Assembly: GCA_944392695.1 (NCBI GenBank)
Contig: CALXXN010000002.1
Span: 1 to 64,000, forward strand
Source: an uncultured Spirochaetales bacterium
GTDB taxonomy: Bacteria > Spirochaetota > Spirochaetia > Sphaerochaetales > Sphaerochaetaceae
Length of the DNA stretch: 64,000 bases
Direction: 5' to 3'
Positions within the stretch are counted from its first letter, which is position 1, and every line of letters begins with the position of its first letter. Of the stretch, positions 1 to 9,412 are shown one piece after another. Under the pieces are notes generated by a model. That model had not been told where the DNA came from. It saw nothing but the letters and a program-made list of their open reading frames with translations, and ran no database searches. The position numbers and the translations under genes were made by a program.

Positions 1-258
1 TTATCCACGCCAGTAAACAGGTCACTTCCAAATGGCTGGTCACAGCGCACTTGGCTGCTGCGGGCATAGCCGCCATGCCCCACCACCAACAACACTTCTG
101 GAAACAAGTCAAGGATTATATCCGCCAGTAAACAGGTCACTTCCAAATGGCTGGTCACAGCGCACTTGGCTGCTGCGGGCATAGCCGCCATGACCCACAC
201 CGACAATACATCTGGAAACATGTCAAGGATTATATCCGCCAGTAAACAGGTCACATGC
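1..258. repeat. Tandem repeat, ~115-bp unit, two full copies and a partial third
   Basis: The block beginning cagtaaacaggtcacttcc occurs at 11 and again at 126, and its first 15 bases occur a third time at 240, giving periods of 115 and 114 bp. The copies are nearly identical over the first 70 bases and differ by a few substitutions in the rest of the unit. The unequal period breaks any shared reading frame, so the array looks non-coding. I see no gene here. The array may continue to the left of the window. Confidence 0.8.
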
Positions 259-293
259 ACGAAGTGCCTGGCCGCACGGACCAGGCACTTCGT
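259..293 (-). terminator. 13-bp perfect hairpin downstream of the V-ATPase operon
   Basis: The arms acgaagtgcctgg (259-271) and ccaggcacttcgt (281-293) pair perfectly around a 9-base loop. The hairpin lies 20 bases beyond the stop of the last gene of the minus-strand operon. Neither side has a T run, so this may be an RNA-stabilising or Rho-associated end, not a classical intrinsic terminator. Confidence 0.45.
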
Positions 294-312
294 AATGAAT
301 GCAGTAGAAGAC

Positions 313-759
313 TCAGTCGAAGAAGAGCTGTGCTGTCTCATCAGGAGTCTTCGAAGCTGAAAGCAAACGCACGAAGACATCACTCGAACACAGTTTCGCG
401 ACCTGTGAGAGGAGCTGGATGTGCTCTCCTGGGTTGTCCTGGCTTGCCAGGAGGAGGAAGAAGATGTTCGTCTTCCCTTGTCCGCCGAAGTCGACAGGGA
501 TGCGGCTGATGCCGATTACGACAGCACCCTCCTTGATGAACGGGATCTTCGCATGGGGGATTGCGATACCACGCTCCATGGCGGTCGACGCCATGTCCTC
601 ACGGGCGCATACCGCCTTGATGACCTCTTCAAGCTGGCCATCCGTAAGGCCCTTCTCCCTGGCATAGAGGCTGCAGAGGTCGCGGATGATGTCATCCCTC
701 TTAGTGCTCGTCAGTGGGTTGATAACCAGCTTCCTATCAATTTTCTCCAAAAGACCCAT
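313..759 (-). CDS. PTS EIIA (fructose/nitrogen type) domain protein
   Basis: This is a 148-residue single-domain protein of the EIIA-Fru/PtsN family. Known members take a phosphate from HPr on a histidine and pass it to a sugar permease or, in PtsN-like regulators, use it to signal. The phospho-acceptor is clear: His69 in the motif GIAIPHAKIPF. No IIB or IIC domain is attached or nearby, which favours a regulatory role. It is the last gene of the V-ATPase operon; its ATG overlaps the stop of the upstream stress-protein gene (TGATG), with GAGGAG just before it. Its role with the ATPase is unknown; control of ion or energy balance is my inference. Confidence 0.88.
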   Translation of the reverse strand: MGLLEKIDRKLVINPLTSTKRDDIIRDLCSLYAREKGLTDGQLEEVIKAVCAREDMASTAMERGIAIPHAKIPFIKEGAVVIGISRIPVDFGGQGKTNIFFLLLASQDNPGEHIQLLSQVAKLCSSDVFVRLLSASKTPDETAQLFFD

Positions 760-1247
760 CAGATCATCTCCTCAAAGAGCTGCCAGAGCCTGTCATCGTC
801 ACGGCAGACAAGTACGGGACAGGTGGCTGTTCGCAACATCCTGTCGCTTTCGCTCGCAAGCTCCTCTCGTCTTGAGCGTATCGTGTTGACCGAGCCAAGG
901 ACAAGCAGGTCGACCTTCTTGTCCTTGATGTACCTGGACACCTCGTGGGAAGGCGAACCCTCGACAATGACACCTGTGACTGGTACATCCTTCTGCTCAG
1001 CGAGCTTCTTGATATGCCTTATATGGCGCTGGGCGTCCTTCTGCAGGTCCCCCATGTACTCAGCCTTCTCCTGGCTGACGAAGATGCCCGCCTTGACCAA
1101 GTCGCCCAGGGCCTTGGTGTTGACGCAGTAGAGCGCATGCAACTGGGCACCAGAACTCTTGGCCAGGAGGACGGCGTACATGGCCGCGCTCATCGAGGAC
1201 TCCGAGCCATCCAGATAGACCAATATCCTAGTGTATGGAGCTTCCAT
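759..1247 (-). CDS. Universal stress protein, UspA family
   Basis: A 162-residue single UspA domain (the start YTRILVYLDGSESS is typical). ATP-binding members carry G-x2-G-x9-G(S/T) near the C terminus. Here the region LGSVNTIRSRREELASESD keeps only the first glycine, so ATP binding is doubtful and this may be a non-nucleotide-binding member. I chose the ATG at 1247 because GAGGAGG lies 6 bases upstream; a TTG two codons earlier is possible. The start overlaps the 3' end of the V-ATPase subunit D gene, and the stop overlaps the next ATG, so it is translationally coupled within the ATPase operon. Confidence 0.85.
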   Translation of the reverse strand: MEAPYTRILVYLDGSESSMSAAMYAVLLAKSSGAQLHALYCVNTKALGDLVKAGIFVSQEKAEYMGDLQKDAQRHIRHIKKLAEQKDVPVTGVIVEGSPSHEVSRYIKDKKVDLLVLGSVNTIRSRREELASESDRMLRTATCPVLVCRDDDRLWQLFEEMI

Positions 1248-1875
1248 CTCCAACCTCCTCTCTTTCCATTCGGTCCTTGACGCTCTTCAACAGGACGAAA
1301 CTCTCCCTCTCGCCCTCCTCTATGCGCTGCGTCAGCTGATGGACCGTCTCCTCCTTGTCTGGTATGACCAGCTTCTCAAGTGCGTTGACCTTGCGGATCG
1401 TCTTCTTGACCTCGCGGCTGAGCCTCATTATGGAGACCTTGAGCTCAGCCAGCTGGCCCATCAGTGTCAAGGCCTCCCTGTACTTCTCAAGTGCGACCTC
1501 TGAAAGGACACTCGTACCTTCAGGGGAGAAGAACGGTCCTTCCCCGCTGTAGGTCGTGTGGACCTTGGGCAGCACGACACCCATGACACGCCTCTGGCCA
1601 AGCTCGATCTGGCTTGAAATACCGACTGCACCAGCAAGGTTGCCAAGTCGCAAACGGCCCATGTGCATGACTGCGTCCTGCAAGGCCCTCTGGGCATCAA
1701 TCAGGGCACGCTCGACCCTGTTCTGGCAGTCGACAGCCTGGTCCACCAGGGTCAGGAGCTCACTGACAAGGATGCCACGCTTCTGGTCAAGCAGCTCATA
1801 CCCCAGCCTGGCGAAGGACAATTCGTCCTTCACCTTCATAAGGTTGCTACGCGTGGGTGCGATCAGCGTCGCCAT
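1228..1875 (-). CDS. atpD: V-type ATP synthase subunit D (central stalk)
   Basis: The 215-residue protein begins MATLIAPTRSNLMKVKDEL, the typical N terminus of V/A-type subunit D (NtpD). This subunit is a long antiparallel coiled coil that forms the rotor shaft between the A3B3 head and the membrane ring. Length is normal for the family. GGAGG precedes the ATG. It follows subunit B by 10 bases and overlaps the stress-protein gene. Confidence 0.95.
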   Translation of the reverse strand: MATLIAPTRSNLMKVKDELSFARLGYELLDQKRGILVSELLTLVDQAVDCQNRVERALIDAQRALQDAVMHMGRLRLGNLAGAVGISSQIELGQRRVMGVVLPKVHTTYSGEGPFFSPEGTSVLSEVALEKYREALTLMGQLAELKVSIMRLSREVKKTIRKVNALEKLVIPDKEETVHQLTQRIEEGERESFVLLKSVKDRMEREEVGDGSSIH

Positions 1876-1885
1876 GGCCTACCTC

Positions 1886-3295
1886 CTAACCCTTGTAGTG
1901 CTCCTGGATCTCCTCGTCGGTCAACCTCTGCAGCTCCTCAGGCGGAAGGATTGAAAGAGCCTCCCAGGCCAGGTCGAGGGTCTCCTCGATCGAACGGTCC
2001 TCATCGAAGCGCTGGTTGAGGAAGCGGTTCTCAAAGAAGTCACCGAACTTCAGGTAAAGCTGGTCGACCTCTCCGAGCTCCTCCTCACCTATTACAGAGG
2101 CCAGGTTCTTGACATCCTGGACCTTGGAGTAGGATGCGTACAGCTGGTTTGACAGGTGCGGATGGTCCGCCCTGGTCATGCCCTCTCCGATTCCATCCTT
2201 CATCAACCTCGAAAGCGAAGGCAGCACCCCTACAGGAGGGTAGACGCCACGGCCGTTCAATGAGCGGTCGAAAACAATCTGGCCTTCGGTGATGTATCCT
2301 GTCAGGTCAGGAATCGGGTGGGAGATGTCGTCGTTAGGCATCGTCAGGATTGGCAGCTGGGTAATCGACCCAGGGCGGCCTGCGATCTTGCCTGAGCGCT
2401 CGTAAAGCTCTGCCAGGTTTGAATAAAGATAGCCAGGGTAGCCCTTGCGGGATGGGATCTCACCACGCATCGTGCCAATCTCACGCAGAGACTCACAATA
2501 GTTGGTCATGTCAGTCATGATCACCAGGACATGCTTGCCACAGTCGAAGGCAAGGTGCTCTGCCAATGTGAGGGCCGTTCGTGGCGTGATCGTCTTCTCA
2601 ATCGATGGCTCGTCCGCCAAAGAGAGGAAGAGCGCGACATTTGACAGGACACCTGTCTCCTCGAATGAATCGATGAAGTACTTGGCGACGTCATACTTGA
2701 CGCCCATGGCGGCGAAGACTATGGCGAAGTCGCCCTTGTCACCACGGACCTTGGCCTGACGGGCGATCTGAGCGGCAAGCTCGTTGTGCGGCAGACCGTT
2801 CCCGGAGAAGATGGGCAGTTTCTGACCCTGGATCAAGGTCATCATGCCATCGATGACGGACACACCTGTCTGGATGAAGTCACGAGGATATTCACGGCTC
2901 GTCGGGTTGATCGCGCTGCCATTGACATCACGTTCCTCCCTGCCCTGGGGGTCGCCTCCTCCATCACGCGGGCGGCCAAGGCCGTCCATGACACGGCCGA
3001 GCATCTGCTCGCTGACAGCGAGCGTCATAGGCTCGCCAAGGAAGTGCAACCTCGTGTCGGGCATGTTCAATCCATCGGTGCCATCAAAGACCTGGACACA
3101 GACGATATCATCAGAGGTGTCAAGGACCTGCCCAAGGCGGCGGCGACCGCCGGGTGTGATCACTTCGACCAGCTCGTTGTAACCGACTGGATGGGTGTTC
3201 CTGACATAGGCCAGTGAGCCATCGATCTTCGTCAGGCCCCTGTATTCACGTCCCTTCAGGAGCTCTCCACCAGCCCCTAGGATCTCATTCCTCAT
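1886..3295 (-). CDS. atpB: V-type ATP synthase subunit B
   Basis: A 469-residue non-catalytic subunit of the A3B3 head. It starts with a beta-barrel region ([25 protein letters not shown]) and has the B-subunit core [20 protein letters not shown], where the catalytic P-loop of subunit A is replaced by SGNGLPHNE. Length and motifs are normal. The gene overlaps the end of subunit A by 11 bases, and GGAGG lies at the start. Confidence 0.97.
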   Translation of the reverse strand: MRNEILGAGGELLKGREYRGLTKIDGSLAYVRNTHPVGYNELVEVITPGGRRRLGQVLDTSDDIVCVQVFDGTDGLNMPDTRLHFLGEPMTLAVSEQMLGRVMDGLGRPRDGGGDPQGREERDVNGSAINPTSREYPRDFIQTGVSVIDGMMTLIQGQKLPIFSGNGLPHNELAAQIARQAKVRGDKGDFAIVFAAMGVKYDVAKYFIDSFEETGVLSNVALFLSLADEPSIEKTITPRTALTLAEHLAFDCGKHVLVIMTDMTNYCESLREIGTMRGEIPSRKGYPGYLYSNLAELYERSGKIAGRPGSITQLPILTMPNDDISHPIPDLTGYITEGQIVFDRSLNGRGVYPPVGVLPSLSRLMKDGIGEGMTRADHPHLSNQLYASYSKVQDVKNLASVIGEEELGEVDQLYLKFGDFFENRFLNQRFDEDRSIEETLDLAWEALSILPPEELQRLTDEEIQEHYKG

Positions 3296-5063
3296 AAAGA
3301 CCTCCCAGCTGGAGCATGGAACGCTGCAGCTTGGCCTGCAGCCTCTCGACCTGGTCGACCTGGTCGTTGGCTATGTTGAAGCGCATGCGTGCCATGTCCT
3401 GGACGACGCCGAGGCGGCGTACCTTGACCATGGGCACACCCTTGGCGATGGCCTCGCTTCCCAGTTCCCAGTAGCTGATGATCAGGTCCATCATCGCGAC
3501 CTGTTTCTCAGGTGAGCAATAGCGGTCTATCTCATCAAAGGCGTTCTGCTGGAGGAAGGCGTTCTTGAAGAGCGAGCAGACCTCAAGGATGAAACTCTGG
3601 CTATCCGGCAGGGCGTCGGCTCCAACAAGCTTGACGATCTGCTGCAGCCTCGTCTCCTTCTGCAGGAGGTCGAGGATCTTCGTGCGGTTGCCGGACCAGC
3701 GGCCCTGGCTGCGCTCATCCCACCATGGGGCGAGATGTGTGGCATACTCCGAATAGGAGTCCAGCCAGCTGATCGCGGGGTAATGACGGGCGGATGCCAA
3801 TGAGCGGTCAAGACCCCAGAAACAACGGACGAAGCGCTTCGTATGCTGGGTGACTGGCTCGGAGAAGTCACCACCAGGAGGGCTTACAGCACCGATGACG
3901 GAGACAGAGCCTTCCTCGCCACAAAGCGTCCTGACATGACCCGCCCTTTCATAGAACTGGGCGATGCGTGTCGCGAGGTAGGCAGGGAAGCCTTCCTCGG
4001 CAGGCATCTCCTCCATGCGGCCGGAGAGCTCCCTGAGAGCCTCCGCCCAACGTGAGGTCGAGTCGGCCATGATCGCGACGTCATAACCCATGTCGCGGTA
4101 GTACTCAGCCATTGTGATACCAGTGTAGATGCTGGCCTCACGGGCACTGACAGGCATGTTCGAGGTGTTGGCGATCAGGATCGTGCGCTCCATCAGGCTC
4201 CGTCCAGTGCGGGGATCGGTAAGATGGGGGAACTCCCTGAGGACGTCTGTCATCTCGTTGCCACGTTCGCCACAGCCGATGTAGACGATGATATCAGCAT
4301 CACACCACTGGGCGATCGAGTGCTGTGTCATCGTCTTGCCAGTACCAAAACCACCTGGGATGGCGACCGTGCCACCCTTGGCAAGTGGGAAGAGCGAGTC
4401 GATGACGCGCAGTCCTGTAACGAGTGGCACATCAAGTGCCAGACGCTCCTTCACAGGGCGTGGGACACGGATCGGATGGCGCTGCACCATTGTCAGTGAG
4501 ACCTCACGTCCACCCTGGATCAGCTTTGCGACGACCTCTCCAACTGTGTACTGGCCCTCGGCGGCCGCCCATGAGAGCGTCCACTCACCTTCATAGGAAG
4601 AAGGGAGCATGATCTTGTGGACGATCCTGTCGGTCTCCTGGACAGTGCCGATGACCTGGCCTGCGCAAAGCGTGTCACCAACCTTGGCCACGGGCTTGTA
4701 GGGCCAGGTCTTGGACTCATCAACAGCAGAGGCCTCGATTCCACGGCCGATGAAGTCACCTGAGAGCTTCCTCAGCTCCTCAAGTGGACGCTGTATTCCA
4801 TCATATATGTTGCCGATCAGGCCAGGGGCCAATGTGACCGAGAGCGACATGCCTGAACCATAGACATTGTCGCCAGGGGCGATCATCGTGGCGTCCTCAT
4901 AGACCTGGACTGTGGCTGTGGTGCCGGAGAGTTTGACAACCTCGCCTACGATGCGGCCTTCGCCTACATGGACGAGTTCCATCATCGCGGCATCCGTGAC
5001 CCCCTTGACCTGGAGGACGGGGCCGTTAACCCTCTTGACCTGACCTATTATCCTATCTTGCAT
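3285..5063 (-). CDS. atpA: V-type ATP synthase subunit A (catalytic)
   Basis: The catalytic subunit, about 590 residues, carries the P-loop GGFGTGKT near residue 235 and the non-homologous insertion (residues ~110-190) typical of V/A-type A subunits. It hydrolyses or makes ATP coupled to ion movement. I prefer the ATG at 5063 (MQDRIIGQV), with AGGA placed properly upstream, over the ATG at 5069. The start overlaps the 3' end of subunit E, consistent with translational coupling. Confidence 0.96.
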   Translation of the reverse strand: MQDRIIGQVKRVNGPVLQVKGVTDAAMMELVHVGEGRIVGEVVKLSGTTATVQVYEDATMIAPGDNVYGSGMSLSVTLAPGLIGNIYDGIQRPLEELRKLSGDFIGRGIEASAVDESKTWPYKPVAKVGDTLCAGQVIGTVQETDRIVHKIMLPSSYEGEWTLSWAAAEGQYTVGEVVAKLIQGGREVSLTMVQRHPIRVPRPVKERLALDVPLVTGLRVIDSLFPLAKGGTVAIPGGFGTGKTMTQHSIAQWCDADIIVYIGCGERGNEMTDVLREFPHLTDPRTGRSLMERTILIANTSNMPVSAREASIYTGITMAEYYRDMGYDVAIMADSTSRWAEALRELSGRMEEMPAEEGFPAYLATRIAQFYERAGHVRTLCGEEGSVSVIGAVSPPGGDFSEPVTQHTKRFVRCFWGLDRSLASARHYPAISWLDSYSEYATHLAPWWDERSQGRWSGNRTKILDLLQKETRLQQIVKLVGADALPDSQSFILEVCSLFKNAFLQQNAFDEIDRYCSPEKQVAMMDLIISYWELGSEAIAKGVPMVKVRRLGVVQDMARMRFNIANDQVDQVERLQAKLQRSMLQLGGLYEE

Positions 5064-5665
5064 GTGCATTCCTGTATGATTTTCCGGACACTGCGCGACT
5101 TGCGCACAAGGCGTACGGAGAGCCTGTTGTCGTAATAGACCTTGTCATCCAGAGATGAGAGGCGGACACCAAGCCCTGGGAGCGGGGCCTCGTCAGAAGG
5201 CGTCAGTACGACTTTGACGCCGCAACGCTCCTCAAGAAGGGCCTCGGCCTCCTTCAGCATCGACTCATCGATCCTGGTGGACAGGCAGGATGCCACCTTG
5301 GCCTCTGGCAATCCAAGGCCAAGTGCCGCCTCAGCAGTCCAGGCGATGAGCGTCTTCCTGGCATCTGGTCCCTTGAAGTAACGCTCAAAGGCCTCTCCCA
5401 GGGCAGCATCTACCGCCTGGTAGGCCTCATCAGAGCGTTTGAGCTCCTCAAGGCGCTGGAAGGAGCGTTCGGCGCTCTCCTCCTTCACGCGCACGGCCTC
5501 AAGGCGGACGGAGGCCTGGCGGCGTTCCTCCTCGACAGCCTTGGCAGCATTGTGCTGGGCCTCGGCAAGCAGCTCCTTGGCCTCCGCTTCAGCCTTCTCA
5601 ACCATCTTGTCAGCCTTCTGGCGTGATGTTGAGAGGATACCATCGAAGATCGGGCTCTCGCTCAT
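5048..5665 (-). CDS. atpE: V-type ATP synthase subunit E (peripheral stalk)
   Basis: A 205-residue protein with a long charged helix (about residues 10-80, rich in E, K, A and R) and a globular C-terminal part, as in V/A-type subunit E. With the G/H coiled-coil subunit it forms the peripheral stalk that holds the head static. The ATG overlaps the stop of subunit F (ATGA). Confidence 0.88.
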   Translation of the reverse strand: MSESPIFDGILSTSRQKADKMVEKAEAEAKELLAEAQHNAAKAVEEERRQASVRLEAVRVKEESAERSFQRLEELKRSDEAYQAVDAALGEAFERYFKGPDARKTLIAWTAEAALGLGLPEAKVASCLSTRIDESMLKEAEALLEERCGVKVVLTPSDEAPLPGLGVRLSSLDDKVYYDNRLSVRLVRKSRSVRKIIQECTCKIG

Positions 5666-5961
5666 AAAGACACTCCTATCGCCTCATTGACCAGGCTCCT
5701 GAGATCCCTTGAGAAGCTCTTGCCTGGATCAGGGATTTCGACGACGAGGGGGAAGGATTCGCTGAACAGGTACCTGTCCACCGTCTCACGTATGTACCCC
5801 GCCGCCGTCTCCGTTATGATGATGACTGCGTTCTCCTTGTCCTCAAGGGCCTTGTCCCAGGCGCTCTGGGCCTCGGCACGGTCATGGACGCCCTGCCCTG
5901 AGAGTCCGACAAGGGAGAAGCCGAGGACGGTGTCCTCGTCACCAATCACGTAATAGGTCAT
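5662..5961 (-). CDS. atpF: V-type ATP synthase subunit F
   Basis: At 99 residues it has the size and fold signature of V/A-type subunit F: MTYYVIGDEDTVLGFSLVG, then a Rossmann-like region with AVIIITETAA. It sits on subunit D in the central stalk and modulates rotation. GAGGACAGG precedes the ATG; the gene is 7 bases after subunit K. Confidence 0.9.
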   Translation of the reverse strand: MTYYVIGDEDTVLGFSLVGLSGQGVHDRAEAQSAWDKALEDKENAVIIITETAAGYIRETVDRYLFSESFPLVVEIPDPGKSFSRDLRSLVNEAIGVSL

Positions 5962-5968
5962 CCTGTCC

Positions 5969-6319
5969 TCAGGCGTTTGCCAGGATCATCAGCGCTGTGA
6001 TGAAGCCGAAGACGACAAGACCTTCAGCAAGTGCGATGAAGATCAGTGCGTTGGAGGCGATCTCAGGACGCTCGGAGATGGCACCCATGGCAGCGGAACC
6101 GACCTTCGAGATGGCCATGCCTGCACCAAGCGCGCCCATGCCGAATGCGATAGCGGCAGCGATACAGACCCAGGCTGTCGTGTACTGACCTGCGTCAGGG
6201 CCAACTGCCTCATCAGCGGCATACAGTGCCGGTGAGAAGACGAAGGCGCATCCCACCAGGAGCAGGATGGTGCACAGAAGCGAGAGACGGACCTTTCTTG
6301 TGAATGCGTAACTGGTCAT
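5969..6319 (-). CDS. atpK: V-type ATP synthase subunit K (membrane ring proteolipid)
   Basis: A 116-residue proteolipid. I chose the ATG at 6319 because GGAGG lies 5-8 bases upstream; an in-frame extension to 6394 would overlap subunit I. It has a leader-like hydrophobic segment (residues ~11-34) and then one hairpin: helix ~47-71, glycine-rich, and helix ~90-116 with the ion-binding Glu99 in ALAEGLVVFG. It is therefore a single-hairpin proteolipid, not the duplicated four-helix type of Enterococcus NtpK. Gly100 and Phe104 occupy positions that are Ser/Thr and Tyr in classic Na+ rings, which hints at proton use, but this is weak. Confidence 0.93.
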   Translation of the reverse strand: MTSYAFTRKVRLSLLCTILLLVGCAFVFSPALYAADEAVGPDAGQYTTAWVCIAAAIAFGMGALGAGMAISKVGSAAMGAISERPEIASNALIFIALAEGLVVFGFITALMILANA

Positions 6320-6347
6320 GATTGACCCTCCATTGATCGATTTATGT

Positions 6348-8324
6348 TCAGCTGCGGCTGCCATCAAGCCCGACGGGCTTGAAGGCGATGCCACGGCCTG
6401 TGAAGTACTTTGTGAAGAACTCGTAGTAGTTCAACCTGAGCGACTGTATGCCTGCGCTGAGCCCTTCAAGTGCGATGACAAGGACATTGCCAAGGACCAT
6501 GATCAGGATCTCAGCGATGATGTTGCCAGTCATCGAGGCCATGTCCTCGAAGGCTGTCATCAATGAGACGTGGGCGATGCCAAGTCCTGCCACACGCATG
6601 AATGAAAGCGTGTTGGACAGGAAGCTCGAGAAGATCTCCAGCACATTGACAAGACCATCCATGACCGTGTCCATGACGATCTTGCCCATCTTCTCCTCCT
6701 CTCCAAGGACGCGGTGACGCCAGATGGCGGTCACAGGGCCCTTGACGAAGAGCATCAGGACGCCGAAGCCAAGTCCTGCATAGAGCCATGGCCAGGGCGG
6801 GAAGTCCTGGTAGCCACTGTCGACGAAATAGTAGCAGGCCCTGATCCCCAGTGCGTAGATCAGGCCACCGACCAGGCCGTTCTTGTCAAAGACGAGCTCA
6901 AGCCAGCGTTTCTTACGCACAAGGTTGATCCAGTTCAGCACAAGGCCGGTGAAGATCACGATGATGCCGAAGGCGATCGTGATTCCAAGTATGTCGTAGA
7001 CATCCTGGACCAGGCCTTGGACAGCCCCACCATTGACGACAGCGTGGTAATTGAACCAGAGCGCCGGTATCCAGGAGTAGCCGAAGGTCGACCCGAAGAG
7101 GAGGCCGCCGAACATGCTGGCCGGTCCAAGAAACACCAACAGCGAGCAGAGGTAACGGCTTATCAAGCCATCCTTGGCCATTGGGTGTGTCTTGTAATAG
7201 TGCTTGCCGATAATGCCGATCAAGAGGAGGATGAGACCCTGCCCCAGGTCAGCGAACATCAAGGCGAACATCGCTATGTAAGCTACGGCTGTGAATGGTG
7301 TCGGGTTGATCGAACCATACTCCGGTGTGCCATAGTTGCTCACCATCCTCTCGAAGGGTGCGAGGATCCTGGCAGATGAGACGCTTGTCGGAATCTTGCT
7401 GCGTTCGACCTCGCTGTCCTCCGTCCATTCGATGATGCACTTGCCATGGCTGGCCTGGACGATCAGCTCCTCGACCCCTGGGGCTTTGGCCGATGGGACC
7501 CAGCCGGAGAAGACCGTCGTGCTCTTCGTATGTGAGAAGCAGCTTTCGACCTGTCCGCTGAGCTCATTGACACGCAGGCAGATCCACATCTTCTCGAGGC
7601 TGTCCTTCTTGGCCAGGATGCGCTCACGGACCTGTGCTGAAACAGCGTCAACTGCCGCCTGGAGCTCATCATGACGCTTTGCAAGCGCGGCCTTGGCGAC
7701 CTCACGGACCTCCTTCTGGCTGACAGGCTTCTCTGTCCAGGCGAAACGGTCGAAGACCTCATCGACCTTTGAAGAGTCCCTCTTCAGTGTCAAGGAGACA
7801 AGGGCGCCATGCCCGTCGTCAGCAAGTATGCCACCAAGAGGGGCCATGCGTGCCTTGAAGTCCTCAAGATGGGCCTTGTCGACAGTACCACAACGCAGGT
7901 CGAGGTAGTCCTCCTCCTTGTCCTTCACGTAAAGCGAGAGCTCGTCAATGGCAAGGAGCTTCTGGGAAAGCATCCTCTGCTCATCCCTGAGGTCTGACAA
8001 CGAGCTTGAGAGCTTGTCGAGACGACGGCGGAAATCATCGAGGTCGGCCGGACCAACATCATCGAGGTCCTTACGTCCTATCGCAGGCAGCAGCATGCCT
8101 GCCTGCTTCATCAGGTTCTCACAGCGCGAGCGCACATCGCTGAAGGCCGCCTGTGGGACGTCCTCCTTGTGGCTCGACAGCCTGGCCGCCTGGTCAGCCT
8201 GGAAGTCGGCGATATGGACGAACTCCATCACGCCCTCTTCCAGGAGGGCCTTGACGACAGCATCCACATAACCATCCAGGACGACGGCTGTGAGCATCTT
8301 CATCTTTTGTGTGAACAGGCTCAA
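6348..8324 (-). CDS. atpI: V-type ATP synthase subunit I (membrane stator, a-subunit like)
   Basis: The 658-residue protein has a soluble N-terminal half with coiled coils and a C-terminal half with about seven to eight membrane segments (for example MFALMFADLGQGLILLLIG and the late region SFLSNTLSFMRVAGLGIAH, which carries the conserved arginine). It forms the ion half-channels against the K ring. The start is a TTG overlapping the TGA of subunit C (TTGA), with GGAGGG at a good distance; the next ATG is seven codons in. Confidence 0.95.
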   Translation of the reverse strand: MSLFTQKMKMLTAVVLDGYVDAVVKALLEEGVMEFVHIADFQADQAARLSSHKEDVPQAAFSDVRSRCENLMKQAGMLLPAIGRKDLDDVGPADLDDFRRRLDKLSSSLSDLRDEQRMLSQKLLAIDELSLYVKDKEEDYLDLRCGTVDKAHLEDFKARMAPLGGILADDGHGALVSLTLKRDSSKVDEVFDRFAWTEKPVSQKEVREVAKAALAKRHDELQAAVDAVSAQVRERILAKKDSLEKMWICLRVNELSGQVESCFSHTKSTTVFSGWVPSAKAPGVEELIVQASHGKCIIEWTEDSEVERSKIPTSVSSARILAPFERMVSNYGTPEYGSINPTPFTAVAYIAMFALMFADLGQGLILLLIGIIGKHYYKTHPMAKDGLISRYLCSLLVFLGPASMFGGLLFGSTFGYSWIPALWFNYHAVVNGGAVQGLVQDVYDILGITIAFGIIVIFTGLVLNWINLVRKKRWLELVFDKNGLVGGLIYALGIRACYYFVDSGYQDFPPWPWLYAGLGFGVLMLFVKGPVTAIWRHRVLGEEEKMGKIVMDTVMDGLVNVLEIFSSFLSNTLSFMRVAGLGIAHVSLMTAFEDMASMTGNIIAEILIMVLGNVLVIALEGLSAGIQSLRLNYYEFFTKYFTGRGIAFKPVGLDGSRS

Positions 8325-9412
8325 TCCAGTTCCCTCCTGATCTCATCCTCACCCAGGTCATAGTACTTTGCCGAGAGCACTGACCTGATGGCCACATCCT
8401 GGCTCCTGCACAGTGAGAGGTAGCTGAGTGACGTACCTATTGTGAAGGGGTCTCCGACAAGGATCGAGGAGTATTCAGCCCTCCTCTTGTGTCCAAGCCA
8501 TGACTCGATCTGCAATGTACCATAGGCAAGTTCACCATGGGCCCCCTTCAATGTGCCGCGTTCATCCATCTCCTTCAAGAGGCCACCAACCTCAGGATAC
8601 TTGCGTTGGATGAGGGCACGGGCGGCAGTGAAGTCAAGGCCGTCCTGTCCTATTTTCCGTTCCAAGGTCTGGTAAAGCGAACCGTAAGGCAGGAGTATGG
8701 AGGCAAGCATGGCACCCTTGAGGCCATGGAGGTAGCCATAACGGATCAGGTTGAGGACGTTCTTCAAGTCGACGTCGACTTCCTGTATGCGTCTTGCGAC
8801 CTCCCTGTCCGGTCCATCGAGGTGGTCGATCGCTGAGAAAAGACGGCGGAACCAGAGCTTGTCCAAGCCCGTCTCCAAGGGGAAGAGCCCGCTGTTCACG
8901 ACCTCCTCCTCACCATGCTCATTGAACACCTCCTCATAAGGAGTGCCCTTGAAGGCCTTCAGCATGTCGCTGTAGGTCATGGCATTCAATATGCGCGTCC
9001 AATCGATGTCATGGACAATCTGGTCACGGCAGACATAGGCCGCACGGTAACTGAGCTGGTGGTGCATGACAGAGCCAGAGTACCAGAGGCGGACTGCGTT
9101 CTTGATGTTCTCAACCTCGCTCTTCTCGAGCAATGTGCTGATGAAGGCCGCAGGGGTGCCATCAAGCGCCTTGATGATCCCTCGGTGCTCATCGACCTCG
9201 TCCATGAAGATGCGCAACTCAAGCTGCTGCAGGTCACCAGTCCGCTGCCAGACCTGTGCCAGGTCATCGTGTGGCCCACCAGCCAGGACCGCCACGGCCT
9301 CATTGAGGTTCGGAGCCTTGATCATCGCGTCTATGACATCAGACGAAACCAAGAGGCCGATCCTGGCCCTGAGCTTCGCATTGATGTAGGAATAGCGGGA
9401 AACCCTATCCAT
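8321..9412 (-). CDS. atpC: V-type ATP synthase subunit C
   Basis: A 363-residue all-helical AC39/NtpC-type subunit that connects the central stalk to the membrane ring. The N terminus MDRVSRYSYINAKLRAR is typical. I chose the ATG at 9412 because AGGGGAAGTGG immediately precedes it; the frame stays open to 9442. It overlaps the 3' end of the G/H-like gene by 8 bases and the start of subunit I by 4. Confidence 0.9.
   Translation of the reverse strand: MDRVSRYSYINAKLRARIGLLVSSDVIDAMIKAPNLNEAVAVLAGGPHDDLAQVWQRTGDLQQLELRIFMDEVDEHRGIIKALDGTPAAFISTLLEKSEVENIKNAVRLWYSGSVMHHQLSYRAAYVCRDQIVHDIDWTRILNAMTYSDMLKAFKGTPYEEVFNEHGEEEVVNSGLFPLETGLDKLWFRRLFSAIDHLDGPDREVARRIQEVDVDLKNVLNLIRYGYLHGLKGAMLASILLPYGSLYQTLERKIGQDGLDFTAARALIQRKYPEVGGLLKEMDERGTLKGAHGELAYGTLQIESWLGHKRRAEYSSILVGDPFTIGTSLSYLSLCRSQDVAIRSVLSAKYYDLGEDEIRRELD

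Noticed and set aside
1-9. DnaA box (ttatccacg)
   Set aside because: A single near-match with no cluster and no dnaA, dnaN or gidA nearby; no sign of an origin. The AT-rich stretch at 53.4 kb also lacks evident DnaA boxes.
1-258. CRISPR array
   Set aside because: The repeat unit is about 115 bp with diverged, not spacer-like, intervals, and there are no cas genes.
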